Shown here: one piece after another, positions 44,090 to 52,097 of the stretch | How positions within the stretch are numbered: the stretch's first letter is position 1 | Layout: each line of letters begins with the position of its first letter | Assembly (NCBI GenBank): GCA_040756515.1 | Contig: JBFLYW010000009.1 | Coordinates: 61,215-125,214, forward strand | Reading direction: 5' to 3' | DNA: 64,000 nt | From: DSXH01 sp020724325 | GTDB taxonomy: Bacteria > Bacteroidota > Ignavibacteria > Ignavibacteriales > Melioribacteraceae | Program-made: the position numbers and the translations under genes | Notes under the pieces: generated by a model | What the model was told of the DNA's origin: nothing | Database searches by the model: none | The model's input: only the letters and a program-made list of their open reading frames with translations

Positions 44090-45459
44090 TCAATACCCAG
44101 CTGATCCATCCTATACCGCAGTTTACTACGTGATAATCCCAATATTTTGGCTGCTTTTACCTGGTTGCCGTTTGTTATTTGAAGCGTTTTAAGAATTAAG
44201 CTCTTTAAAACCACATCTATTTTAATTCCATTTGAAGGAATGTTTAAGACAAATTTATCTTCCTGAGCTTTATCGGAATTTTTTGTAATAAGCAGATTTG
44301 CAAAATGATGTTCTTTCAGCTCGTCCTCTTCGCAAAGTAAAACCACACGTTCAATCACATTTCTAAGTTCTCTTACATTTCCTTTCCAATAATAATTCTT
44401 TAATAAATCGATAGCGCCAGAATCTATAGAATCTATTTCTTTACCAAACTTTTGAGAAAATTCCTTAAGAATTGAATACGAGATATAAGGGATATCGTCT
44501 TTTCTTTCTCTAAGCGGCGGTATCAAAATTTTTGCAACATTCAATCTGTAATAAAGGTCTTCCCTAAAATTCCCTTTTTCAATTTCATCTTCCAGGTTTT
44601 TATTAGTAGCAGCTAACACCCTAACATTAACAGAAATTTCTTTTTCACCGCCAAGTCTGTAAAACTTTTTTTCCTGTAAAACTCTAAGCAGTTTAACCTG
44701 CATTTCAAGACTAAGTTCGCCAATTTCATCTAAAAGAAGTGTGCCGCCGTTGGCTAATTCAAATTTTCCTAATTTAGTTTTTTGTGAAGCGCCTGTAAAA
44801 GCACCTTTTTCATGACCAAATAATTCACTTTCTGCAAGGTCCCTCGGAATAGTAGCGCAATTTATTGTAATGAAAGGTGCTGAACTTCTAGAACTTTGCT
44901 GATGAATATACTTTGCAAAGACTTCTTTACCTGTTCCGCTTTCACCTTCAAGCAAAATAGTTGTATCACTGCTGTTTGCTAATTTCTCGACTGATGCAAT
45001 AAGTCTTTGAATTTTTGTACTTTTTCCAAAAAAATCGCGGGTTAATTCATCGGTTTCAAGCAAGGTATTCAGCCGTTTTACTTCAGATTTTAAACGTACA
45101 TTTTCTAATGCTTTATCCAGTACAATAGAGAGTTGTTCTAGATCGATCGGTTTAAGAAGAAAATCGAAAGCACCGGATTTAATAGATGTTACAGCCATTT
45201 TGACATCTGCATAACCGGTAATCATTATAACAGGAATTTCTCTAAAGCTCCTTTTAAGAATTTTTAGTATATCAATTCCATTATGCGTTGTTAGGTAGAT
45301 ATCAAGAAGAATAACATCCGGCTGAAATTCTGCTGTAATATTTTTGGATTCATCTGCATTAAGACAGGTCTGGACATTATAATTTTGTTTTATCAGTACT
45401 TTTTTAAGAGAAGTAGCAACGAGTTCATCATCATCAATAATTAATATTTTAGGTTCCAT
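44068..45459 (-). CDS. NtrC-family sigma-54-dependent response regulator
   Basis: 463 residues: receiver (acceptor Asp53 in VILLDIYLTTHNG), AAA+ activator domain (Walker A GESGTGKE; sigma-54 contact loop GAFTGA in FGHEKGAFTGASQ; LLLDEIGELSLEMQ), and a C-terminal Fis-type helix-turn-helix (QVKAAKILGLSRSKLRYRMDQLG). It should open sigma-54 promoters when phosphorylated by the kinase gene 14 bp upstream. Genes of this type (FleR/FlrC) control mid-class flagellar genes elsewhere; TGGCAT promoter candidates before flgB, fliL and cheW make that plausible here. Confidence 0.94.
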   Translation of the reverse strand: MEPKILIIDDDELVATSLKKVLIKQNYNVQTCLNADESKNITAEFQPDVILLDIYLTTHNGIDILKILKRSFREIPVIMITGYADVKMAVTSIKSGAFDFLLKPIDLEQLSIVLDKALENVRLKSEVKRLNTLLETDELTRDFFGKSTKIQRLIASVEKLANSSDTTILLEGESGTGKEVFAKYIHQQSSRSSAPFITINCATIPRDLAESELFGHEKGAFTGASQKTKLGKFELANGGTLLLDEIGELSLEMQVKLLRVLQEKKFYRLGGEKEISVNVRVLAATNKNLEDEIEKGNFREDLYYRLNVAKILIPPLRERKDDIPYISYSILKEFSQKFGKEIDSIDSGAIDLLKNYYWKGNVRELRNVIERVVLLCEEDELKEHHFANLLITKNSDKAQEDKFVLNIPSNGIKIDVVLKSLILKTLQITNGNQVKAAKILGLSRSKLRYRMDQLGIEVTRQVN

Positions 45460-45473
45460 AAAAATTTCTTTAT

Positions 45474-46163
45474 TTACACTTTGAATATAATATAAAACTT
45501 AGACCCTTTACCATAGATCGAATCGAACAGAAACTCGGCTTTCATTTCATCTAATAGACTTTTGCAGACCATCAATCCCACTCCCGAGCCTTCGGATTTG
45601 TTTGTAAAGTATCCTTGTTTAATTTTTTGAACATCCCCGGGTTTTATTCCGCATCCAAAATCTTCAACTTCCCATTTTATTTTTCGAAGAGTAGAGTTCT
45701 CAATTAAACTAGTTCGAATTATAATTTTTCCTTTAATAGAGGAAGCTTCTATTGCATTATTGATAAGATTAATTATTACCTGTAAGAGTTTATTTTCTAT
45801 TGCATTAATCTGAGGCAGGTTTTCATCAAGAAACTTTTCTACAATAATTCCTTTTTTGGCTGCAGTTGAATGAATAATCTCTAATGCTCTTTCAGTTACT
45901 TTATTAATTGAGGTTCTTTTCTGGGAAGCATTTGTCTTCTTAGTAAAATCGAGAACGTCGGCTATAATGTAATTTATTCTATCGAATGCTTCCAAGGAGG
46001 AATTGATCGATTCCACTATTTCGTTGGAAAGGTCTTTCTCGCTCATTTTCATATAATCCAGGTTAAGTTTTATTGCTGAAAGAGGATTTCGGACTTCATG
46101 AAGCAAGCTGGCAGTTAACTTTCCAATAATTGTTAACTTATTATTCTGTATTAGATCGTCCAC
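45474..46163 (-). CDS. Sensor-less histidine kinase, partner of the NtrC-like regulator
   Basis: 229 residues holding only the kinase core: HisKA with His22 (ASLLHEVRNPLSAIKLN) and HATPase (NLINNAIEASS, EDFGCGI, GSGVGLMVCKSLL). The start is GTG at 46163, with an in-frame stop 18 nt upstream and no alternative before the His box, so there is no hidden sensor domain. It must receive its signal through protein contact. The pair resembles FlrB/FleS with FlrC/FleR in organisation but lacks their PAS domain. Confidence 0.9.
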   Translation of the reverse strand: MDDLIQNNKLTIIGKLTASLLHEVRNPLSAIKLNLDYMKMSEKDLSNEIVESINSSLEAFDRINYIIADVLDFTKKTNASQKRTSINKVTERALEIIHSTAAKKGIIVEKFLDENLPQINAIENKLLQVIINLINNAIEASSIKGKIIIRTSLIENSTLRKIKWEVEDFGCGIKPGDVQKIKQGYFTNKSEGSGVGLMVCKSLLDEMKAEFLFDSIYGKGSKFYIIFKV

Positions 46164-46260
46164 TAAAACTATATTAATTTAGTTATACCTGTTCATTAGA
46201 AAGAAGTTAGAATCTTGCCTTGAAATTTAATCGAAATTTTTGTTTTGACAAAGTTTGTTA

Positions 46261-46306
46261 AAATAAAAAAACCGGTCGGCAATGAGGGAGTTTGCAAACC
46301 GGTTTT
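46261..46306 (-). terminator. Intrinsic terminator after cheW
   Basis: A 9-bp stem AAAACCGGT/ACCGGTTTT with an inner GCAA/TTGC pair is followed on the minus strand by a T-rich tract. It lies 16 bp after the cheW stop and separates cheW from the kinase/NtrC-like pair. Confidence 0.85.
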
Positions 46307-46322
46307 ATGAGGGGTTTGGATG

Positions 46323-46805
46323 CTAAACTGCTTTTTTTAGTTCGTCTTTTTCATTAAGGGATAAGATTTTTTCGAGATCCAAAAGTATAAGCAGACGGTC
46401 TTCCAGCTTACCTATTGATGTTATATAGTCTGAATCTATACCGGCAACTATTTCGGGAGGAGGTTCTGTAATACTTTGTGGAATTCTTAATACTTCACTT
46501 ACTGCATCAACTATAAATCCAACTGTAACACCTTCTATTTCTACAACAATTATTCTAGTACTGCTGTTATATTCTATTTGAGTCATACCAAGTTTAATTC
46601 TTAAGTCTAAAACAGGAATTACCCTTCCTCTAAGGTTAATAACCCCTTTAACAAAGACGGGTGAATTAGGAACTTCAGTAACCATAATCATCCGGATAAT
46701 TTCCTGCACCTTTAGAATATCAATACCAAATTCTTCATTGCCAATTTTAAAACTTACTATCTGAAGCAATTCCTTAGTCTCTTTCTGATTATTTTCTACA
46801 TTCAT
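46323..46805 (-). CDS. cheW: Chemotaxis coupling protein CheW (copy 1)
   Basis: 160-residue single CheW domain: FKIGNEEFGIDILKVQEIIR, then FVKGVINLRGRVIPVLDLR and VDAVSEVLRIPQSI. It couples receptors to CheA. It is about 70% alike by eye to the second cheW at 60,156. It lies downstream of the receptor gene at 47,079, separated by a 273-bp repeat-rich spacer. Confidence 0.95.
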   Translation of the reverse strand: MNVENNQKETKELLQIVSFKIGNEEFGIDILKVQEIIRMIMVTEVPNSPVFVKGVINLRGRVIPVLDLRIKLGMTQIEYNSSTRIIVVEIEGVTVGFIVDAVSEVLRIPQSITEPPPEIVAGIDSDYITSIGKLEDRLLILLDLEKILSLNEKDELKKAV

Positions 46806-46840
46806 CCTAAACCTCTTTTTTTATCTTTAAGAAACTCTCA

Positions 46841-47036
46841 ACAACCTTGGAGGTAACCTAACTAACCTTGAAGGTTGAGCTAGTAGTTTTGATTGTTTTC
46901 AAAACTTCAAGGTTGTACGAATCTTTTACATACCTTACTTCTCAACCTTGAAGGTCTAGAAGTTTTCATAAAAGCATCGCACAACCTTCAAGGTTTTTCA
47001 ATCTTTAGGTTCGACTCTCGCTGTCCATCAACGCCG
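46841..47036. repeat. Cluster of AACCTTGAAGGT palindromic repeats
   Basis: At least five arms of the family occur here: 46841 (degenerate), 46864-46876, 46903-46916, 46943-46956 and 46983-46996. They are followed by the family's flanking tail (CGACTCTCGCTGTCCATCAA) up to 47036. The cluster fills the spacer between the first chemoreceptor gene and cheW. Confidence 0.85.
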
Positions 47037-47078
47037 TGCTCAAAAAAACAAACCCAATTTTTCATAATTCCCCATACA

Positions 47079-49181
47079 TTATGCATTAACTAATTTTCCA
47101 TTTGAGCGTATAGACAATCTACTTTTTTGCTCTACTGTTCTAAATCCGTTTGAACCGCCATCATTATTTAACTTAAACTGTTCAACAAGATTCTGAAGAT
47201 TTACTGTAAGATTATTCAGGTCTCCGGAAGCTCTTGCAATTTGCTGGATACCAGCGGCAGATTGCTGAGTAACACTACTTATTCCTTCAATAGATTTGCT
47301 AATCTGTTCTGCAGCAGAGGATTGTTCTTCACTTGCTGCGGCAACCTGGTTAATAACATCAACTACAGCAGTAGCACTTACAATTATTTCATTTAAGGAT
47401 TTGCCGGACTTTTCAGCAAACTGAATTCCCTTTTCAACTTCAGCGGTTCCTAATTCCATAGATTTAACTGCTCCGCCCGTATCCTTTTGGATCTTTTTAA
47501 TCATATCGCCAATTTCTTTAGTAGCTTTAGTAGTTCTTTCAGCAAGCTTGCGGACTTCATCAGCAACAACAGCAAAACCTCTGCCTTGTTCTCCGGCGCG
47601 CGCTGCTTCAATTGCGGCATTGAGTGCAAGTAAATTGGTTTGGTCGGCTATATCATCAATAACCTGAACAATAGTACCAATCTGCTGGCTGCTTGCACCA
47701 AGTTCTTGAACAGTTTGTGCTGCATTTTTAACTACTTCAGCAATTTTATTCATTCCTTCAATAGTTTGTTTAATAACATTTCCGCCGTCTTCTGCTGCTC
47801 TGCCAGCTCCTTTTGCCTGTTCTGCTGCAGAAGCCGAATGCTTTGTTGTTTGAAGTATTGTTCTTGTCATTTGTTCTATAGCGCCGGCAATTTCTGAAGT
47901 CTGTGAACTCTGTTCCTGTGCGCCGGCTGCCATTTCTTCCGAACTTGAAGAAATCTGTGTGCTTGCACTTGCCGTAGCTTCAACAGCTTCCGATACTTCA
48001 TTTAATATTCTACTTATTGAATCGCCAAGCTTGTTTATGCTCTCTTTAATCATTCTATGCTGACCTTTATAGTCTGCAGTAACTCTTTGGGTAAAATCCC
48101 CAGTAGCCATAACTTCTAAAACTTTTGCCCCTTCCTGAACAGGTATTATAACTGCATCCAAAGTTTGATTGAATCCGCCAACTAATTCTTTGTACACTCC
48201 TTCAAATTTCTTTTCGTCGCTGCGCTTATCAAGTAATCCGTTTTTTGCGTCTTCAATCATCTTTCCAAGTTCACTGGATAGCTGCATTATCTTATTTCTT
48301 GTTATTTCGAAAGAGTCTATTCCCGAATGGGCTTTCGATAGCATAGAATCGAATACTTTACCCATCTCTCCTATTTCGTCTTTCCGTTCTATGTTTAAGT
48401 GCTTTGTGATTTTTTCAACCTTTGTAGAGAGATTTCCTTTGGATAACAAATCTAATCCGCTTCCTAAATTTGTTAAGCATACCGTTTCTAATTGGGTCAT
48501 CCTCTCTTTTACCATATTTACTGGAACTACAATGCTTCTTGTTATAATAGTACTAAAAACAATTACAAAAACTACACCTGCCAACCCAATAATTAATTTG
48601 AGAGTAATAGACGAAGAAATAATTTCTTTAGTTTCTATACCGGTTCTGTTAACATTCTCTTTCTTGTATTCAATAAGTTCATCAACCGCTTCGTTATAGT
48701 TTTTTTCAGCCGTCTGTAGTTCGGTGAACATTATTTGTTTTGCCAGCTCTAAATTTCCTTTATTATATTCATCTATCACTTTTTGCCTGATCGGGAAATA
48801 CTCTTCGAATCTCACTTTTTTGAACTTTTCCAGGAGTTCTTTTTCTTCTTCTGTATTAGCATTCTCAACTAATTTATCATAGTTTTTATTTACAATCTCT
48901 CTTATCTGTTCAAGCTTTTTTTGGGTTTCCATCTTAGTTTTTTCATCATTAAAGAGGATCATTTTTTCTAGTGCTATCGTATTCTCCTTCACAGTATTTT
49001 GTATTTCAAAAGCCAATACTGTACTAGGGAAATAATCTGAAACTAAGAGATTTACATGATTACCAGTTTTTGTTAAGCTGCTGCTTCCTAAAAACAGGAC
49101 TAAAGCCAGCATCAAAATTGCAGCTCCAAATCCAATTGCAAGCTTAACGCTCAATTTCATATTGTTTAATATCTTACTCAT
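47079..49181 (-). CDS. Methyl-accepting chemotaxis protein, four-helix-bundle sensor (MCP1)
   Basis: 700 residues: membrane helix (about 12-32), periplasmic four-helix-bundle sensor (about 35-190), second membrane helix (about 193-213), HAMP and an additional HAMP-like region (about 215-400), then the signalling hairpin with tip IDDIADQTNLLALNAAIEAARAGEQG. The C-terminus ends SIRSNGKLVNA, close to the tail of the second receptor. A GGAG ribosome site precedes the ATG, and the leader contains a purine-rich simple-sequence tract. It should feed CheW and CheA. Confidence 0.95.
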   Translation of the reverse strand: MSKILNNMKLSVKLAIGFGAAILMLALVLFLGSSSLTKTGNHVNLLVSDYFPSTVLAFEIQNTVKENTIALEKMILFNDEKTKMETQKKLEQIREIVNKNYDKLVENANTEEEKELLEKFKKVRFEEYFPIRQKVIDEYNKGNLELAKQIMFTELQTAEKNYNEAVDELIEYKKENVNRTGIETKEIISSSITLKLIIGLAGVVFVIVFSTIITRSIVVPVNMVKERMTQLETVCLTNLGSGLDLLSKGNLSTKVEKITKHLNIERKDEIGEMGKVFDSMLSKAHSGIDSFEITRNKIMQLSSELGKMIEDAKNGLLDKRSDEKKFEGVYKELVGGFNQTLDAVIIPVQEGAKVLEVMATGDFTQRVTADYKGQHRMIKESINKLGDSISRILNEVSEAVEATASASTQISSSSEEMAAGAQEQSSQTSEIAGAIEQMTRTILQTTKHSASAAEQAKGAGRAAEDGGNVIKQTIEGMNKIAEVVKNAAQTVQELGASSQQIGTIVQVIDDIADQTNLLALNAAIEAARAGEQGRGFAVVADEVRKLAERTTKATKEIGDMIKKIQKDTGGAVKSMELGTAEVEKGIQFAEKSGKSLNEIIVSATAVVDVINQVAAASEEQSSAAEQISKSIEGISSVTQQSAAGIQQIARASGDLNNLTVNLQNLVEQFKLNNDGGSNGFRTVEQKSRLSIRSNGKLVNA

Positions 49182-49195
49182 AATAAAACTCCTTC

Positions 49196-49285
49196 AATTA
49201 TTTTATTCTTTCCTTTTTTCCTTCTTTTCTTCCTTCCTTCTTTCCATCTTTACTTCCTTCCTTCTTTCCTTTTTCCTTTCGAACA
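49196..49285 (-). repeat. Purine-rich simple-sequence tract in the MCP1 leader
   Basis: On the minus (mRNA) strand this is a nearly pure A/G stretch made of GGAA, GAAGG and AAGAAGG units, ending about 15 nt before the ATG of MCP1. A second, shorter block of the same kind lies at 49372-49425. Such tracts are prone to length change and contain many weak ribosome-site look-alikes. Confidence 0.75.
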
Positions 49286-49517
49286 ATCCGTCAATGACTA
49301 CAATAAAAGCAATTGAGAATGTAGAATTAACTACAAAAGCAATTCAACTTTATTAACAACCTTTTGTTACTCATTCCTTCATTCCTTTTTCCTTCATTCC
49401 TTCCTTGTCCCCCTTTTACTATCCTCTGAATAAATTTTCGAATACAAGTTGAAATAGATTAGCTGCCATGTATTAAGCGGGCTATTTTTGTATGCCAGCG
49501 GGTTGAATAAGCTCAAT

Positions 49518-49599
49518 AACCTTGAAGGTCATAAGGAAATAAACAACAACGCATGACCTTCAAGGTTTAGATTCGACTCTCACTGTCCATCAACGCCGG
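49518..49599. repeat. AACCTTGAAGGT palindromic repeat (copy with tail)
   Basis: Perfect 15-bp inverted repeat AACCTTGAAGGTCAT (49518-49532) / ATGACCTTCAAGGTT (49553-49567) with a 20-nt loop, followed by the conserved tail CGACTCTCACTGTCCATCAA. It is the best-preserved hairpin of the family in this window. Confidence 0.9.
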
Positions 49600-49602
49600 G
49601 AT

Positions 49603-49716
49603 GAGAAATGTTATTTCGAGGGAACGAAGTGACTGAGAAATGTTATTTCGAGAGAACGAAGTGACCGAGAAATGTTATTTCGAGGGAACGAAGTGACTGA
49701 GAAATGTTATTCCGAA
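49603..49716. repeat. 32-bp tandem repeat (3.5 units)
   Basis: Units start at 49603, 49635, 49667 and 49699 with the sequence GAGAAATGTTATTTCGAG and an exact 32-bp period; they differ at one to two positions. A hairpin (CCCGAC/GTCGGG near 49730) follows, in a stretch resembling intergenic repeats seen in Bacteroidetes-type genomes. The same unit occurs inverted at 63,131. It is not a CRISPR because no unique spacers separate the units. Confidence 0.9.
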
Positions 49717-49831
49717 GGATCCCGACAAGTCGGGAGACTGAGGAACTGCGCATAGATTCTTCACCTCACTTCGTTCGGTTCAGAATGACAGTACACTTTT
49801 ACTCTGTCATGCTAATGACAAGCGTTATTTT

Positions 49832-50896
49832 TCAGATGTTACGTTTAATTGGTATTGTTATTTCACAGGTTGTGTACTTGTTTAATTCACTTGTGATTTT
49901 GAAGGAACATTTATTTAGTTCTACAATTTTATTTACTATCGCCAGTCCCAATCCTATTCCCGGTTCGGTAAGCTGTACCTTGCCAAATTTCTTAAATAAT
50001 GTAATCGAATTTATTTCATCAATTGTCATTCCTCTTCCGTTATCTGTAACAATAACCTTATACGTATCCTGTTCGTAATGCCCTTTAATACCAACATGGT
50101 TATCGATACTAGAAAATTTCAGAGCATTTTCAAGTAACTCTTTTATTATAGTACAAAGGTCAGCTTCGTTCAATAGCACAGTACCGGGTTCTACTTCAAT
50201 CTCAATTCTCTCTTTAGGTAGCAGCTGTGGATCGAGCTGTGTAATCAAATACGATACTAAATCATAATCGATGAAGGTATGTTTATCAGAATCATAGTTT
50301 TGGATAAGCATCAATTCCTTGTAAATGAGCAGCTTTTCTATTCTTCCATGTAAAGTTTTTCCATATTTATTTATTACTTGTGCCATTTCTCTAATTTGCA
50401 CCGGACATTCTTCTTCTATAATCATTTCGGAATAACCGAGGATGGGAACCAGAGGAGTTCTAAGCTCATGAGGTACTTTTGCAATTATCTGTTCTTGCAT
50501 ATCATTTATTTTTTTTGAATGATTTTTACTTTTTTTTATTCTTGTTTCAACAGAAGTGATAAGATCATTTATATGGAATGGTTTAAATATGTAATCATCG
50601 GCACCCAAAGACATTCCTTTCCTAAGGTTTTCTGGTTCAACTTTTGCTGTGAGAAATATCAACGGAATAGAGGCGGTTACAGGATTTTTTAAGATTTCTT
50701 CCAGAACTTCATAACCATTTTTTTCAGGCATCATTATATCGCAAAGTATTAAATCCGGTTTAAAGCTAGAAACTTTTTCAATTCCTTTTAATCCATCGTT
50801 AGCAGATTCAACCGAATAACCTTCTTGTTCTAATATGTAGCAGATGTTCTCTTTGATATTATAATCATCTTCTATTACCAATATTTTTCCTTTCAC
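49832..50896 (-). CDS. REC-first histidine kinase (copy 1)
   Basis: 354 residues from a GTG at 50896, chosen because AGGAGG lies 9 nt upstream and the protein then begins directly at the receiver (VKGKILVIEDD). A longer frame would start at a TTG without a ribosome site. Domains: receiver (acceptor Asp53 in LILCDIMMPEKNG; Lys in FKPF), HisKA (His143 in KVPHELRTPLVPILGYSE) and HATPase (LLENALKFSS, TDNGRGM, GIGLGLAIV). The order is the reverse of usual hybrids, so the receiver probably controls the kinase. It is paralogous to the gene at 61,874. Confidence 0.92.
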   Translation of the reverse strand: MKGKILVIEDDYNIKENICYILEQEGYSVESANDGLKGIEKVSSFKPDLILCDIMMPEKNGYEVLEEILKNPVTASIPLIFLTAKVEPENLRKGMSLGADDYIFKPFHINDLITSVETRIKKSKNHSKKINDMQEQIIAKVPHELRTPLVPILGYSEMIIEEECPVQIREMAQVINKYGKTLHGRIEKLLIYKELMLIQNYDSDKHTFIDYDLVSYLITQLDPQLLPKERIEIEVEPGTVLLNEADLCTIIKELLENALKFSSIDNHVGIKGHYEQDTYKVIVTDNGRGMTIDEINSITLFKKFGKVQLTEPGIGLGLAIVNKIVELNKCSFKITSELNKYTTCEITIPIKRNI

Positions 50897-51088
50897 TTTG
50901 TAATGCCTCCTAAATTTCTCATTCATAATAACAATTACCGGTTGATACCAGAAGAATATTGTATTAAACAGTATCAAATGATATTTAAGCGGTAACTTTT
51001 ATGATATGATTGACCAGAGGAAAGTTCTACTTCAAATTAAACAGAAAATAAGAATTTGCCGCGGAAGAAATAAAAAGCAAAGCTTCAT

Positions 51089-51138
51089 AACCTTGAAGGT
51101 CATGGGTAAATAAACAACAACGCTTGACCTTCAAGGTT
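51089..51138. repeat. AACCTTGAAGGT palindromic repeat
   Basis: Perfect inverted repeat AACCTTGAAGGTCA (51089-51102) / TGACCTTCAAGGTT (51125-51138), same orientation as the 49,518 copy, with the loop (AAATAAACAACAACGC) nearly identical to it. Confidence 0.9.
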
Positions 51139-51220
51139 TAGGTTCGACTCAACCGCTTTATGGGGATCGAAATGACTTTTAGAGGTAACAATTAACTGAT
51201 GTTACTCAACGGGTGATTTT

Positions 51221-51303
51221 TTTGCCACCAAAACACTAAATCACCAAGTGTAAATAAGGTATGTACTTGATTTCTTTGTGCTTTCGTGTTTTCGTGGCTA
51301 AGG
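51221..51303. repeat. Imperfect palindrome of a second repeat type
   Basis: GCCACCAAAACACTAAATCA on the left and a partly complementary CTTTCGTGTTTTCGTGGC on the right form an imperfect palindrome of about 80 bp. Sequences of this kind are common between genes in Bacteroidetes/Ignavibacteria genomes (recalled, not checked). A related fragment may lie near 60,905-60,950. Confidence 0.6.
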
Positions 51304-51332
51304 TTTTTTACACGTATGCTAAATATTAGTAA

Positions 51333-52097
51333 TTAAGAGAAATGGTCGCGGACTTTTGGAGCAAATCTTTTACTTATAACAAATGGTTCTTCTTCGTCTT
51401 TTAACCTAATTATATAAGAGGTTTTACTAAGCTTTTCAATTTTTACAATAAATTCAGTATTTATTATAGTAGAACGATGTATTCTTAAAAAGAATTTTTG
51501 AGGTAATTTAGTTTCCCATTCGTCAAGTGTCTGGCGCTGCAATGAATTCTTACCATCAGCAAATTTTAATAATATGTATGGATTATCAGCCCTTATACAT
51601 TTTATCTCCTTAACAGCAAGAAGCTGCATTTTGGTACCGGTCTTTATCATTATTTTATCATCCATATTATATACTTTGGTGTTGTTTAAATTCTTCGAAG
51701 TCTTGGCTGCAGAAATATTTTTCTGAAGCCGCAGTCTGATAGAATTCAGCAAGTCATTAATATCAAACGGTTTGAAGATGTAATCATCGGCTCCCATCTG
51801 CATCCCTTTCCGTATATCCTCCTTTTCAACTTTCGCAGTTAAGAAAATAAATGGGGTTGACTTAAGCATTTTATTAGAGGAGATCTCCTGAAGAACTTCG
51901 TATCCGTTTTTTATCGGTATTGAAATGTCGCATATTATTAGGTCCGGAATCCATTGCCGGGCAGTATTAATTCCGCTTTCTCCATCAACTTCCGTTTTAA
52001 CAACGTATCCTTCTTCTTCAAGAATTTCTATCACATTTTTTTGAAGAACCGGATCATCTTCAATAAATAATATTTTTGTTTTTTCATTTTTTGTCAT
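51333..52097 (-). CDS. LytTR-type response regulator
   Basis: 254 residues: receiver (acceptor Asp57 in LIICDISIPIKNG; Lys in FKPFD) and LytTR DNA-binding domain (about 150-254; LLAVKEIKCIRADNPYILLKF, then KFFLRIHRSTIINTEFI). It overlaps the 3' end of the eight-PAS kinase gene by 14 bp, so the two make a two-component pair. Target promoters are not identifiable here. Confidence 0.94.
   Translation of the reverse strand: MTKNEKTKILFIEDDPVLQKNVIEILEEEGYVVKTEVDGESGINTARQWIPDLIICDISIPIKNGYEVLQEISSNKMLKSTPFIFLTAKVEKEDIRKGMQMGADDYIFKPFDINDLLNSIRLRLQKNISAAKTSKNLNNTKVYNMDDKIMIKTGTKMQLLAVKEIKCIRADNPYILLKFADGKNSLQRQTLDEWETKLPQKFFLRIHRSTIINTEFIVKIEKLSKTSYIIRLKDEEEPFVISKRFAPKVRDHFS

Larger units (their letters stand above)
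49182..49831. other. 650-bp repeat-filled spacer
   Basis: No gene. It contains the MCP1 leader with purine tracts, an imperfect direct repeat (ACTACAAAAGCAATT near 49297 and 49331), one palindromic hairpin repeat, the 32-bp tandem repeat and a final hairpin. The sequence around 49805-49845 (CTGAAAAATAACGCTTGTCA on the minus strand) belongs to an element also seen at 56,707 and 63,009, and it overlaps the stop of the next gene. Confidence 0.6.
50897..51332. other. 436-bp spacer with two repeat elements
   Basis: No gene. It contains a 14-bp hairpin of the AACCTTGAAGGT family (51089-51138) and a second, different imperfect palindrome at 51221-51303. Confidence 0.6.

Noticed and set aside
48169..48699. 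Plus-strand frame of 176 residues inside MCP1
   Set aside because: It is the antisense of a clear receptor gene, with low-complexity hydrophobic content and no homology pattern.
49440..49500. TGGCA motifs as sigma-54 promoters for MCP1
   Set aside because: Neither has GC or a similar pair at 10-nt spacing from GG.
49603..49716. Possible CRISPR array
   Set aside because: The 32-bp units are directly adjacent with no unique spacers, and no cas genes are present.
50897..50977. Longer N-terminus of the REC-first kinase beginning with TTG at 50977
   Set aside because: No ribosome site and a hydrophobic, unconserved leader; the GTG at 50896 has AGGAGG at good spacing and starts at the receiver domain.
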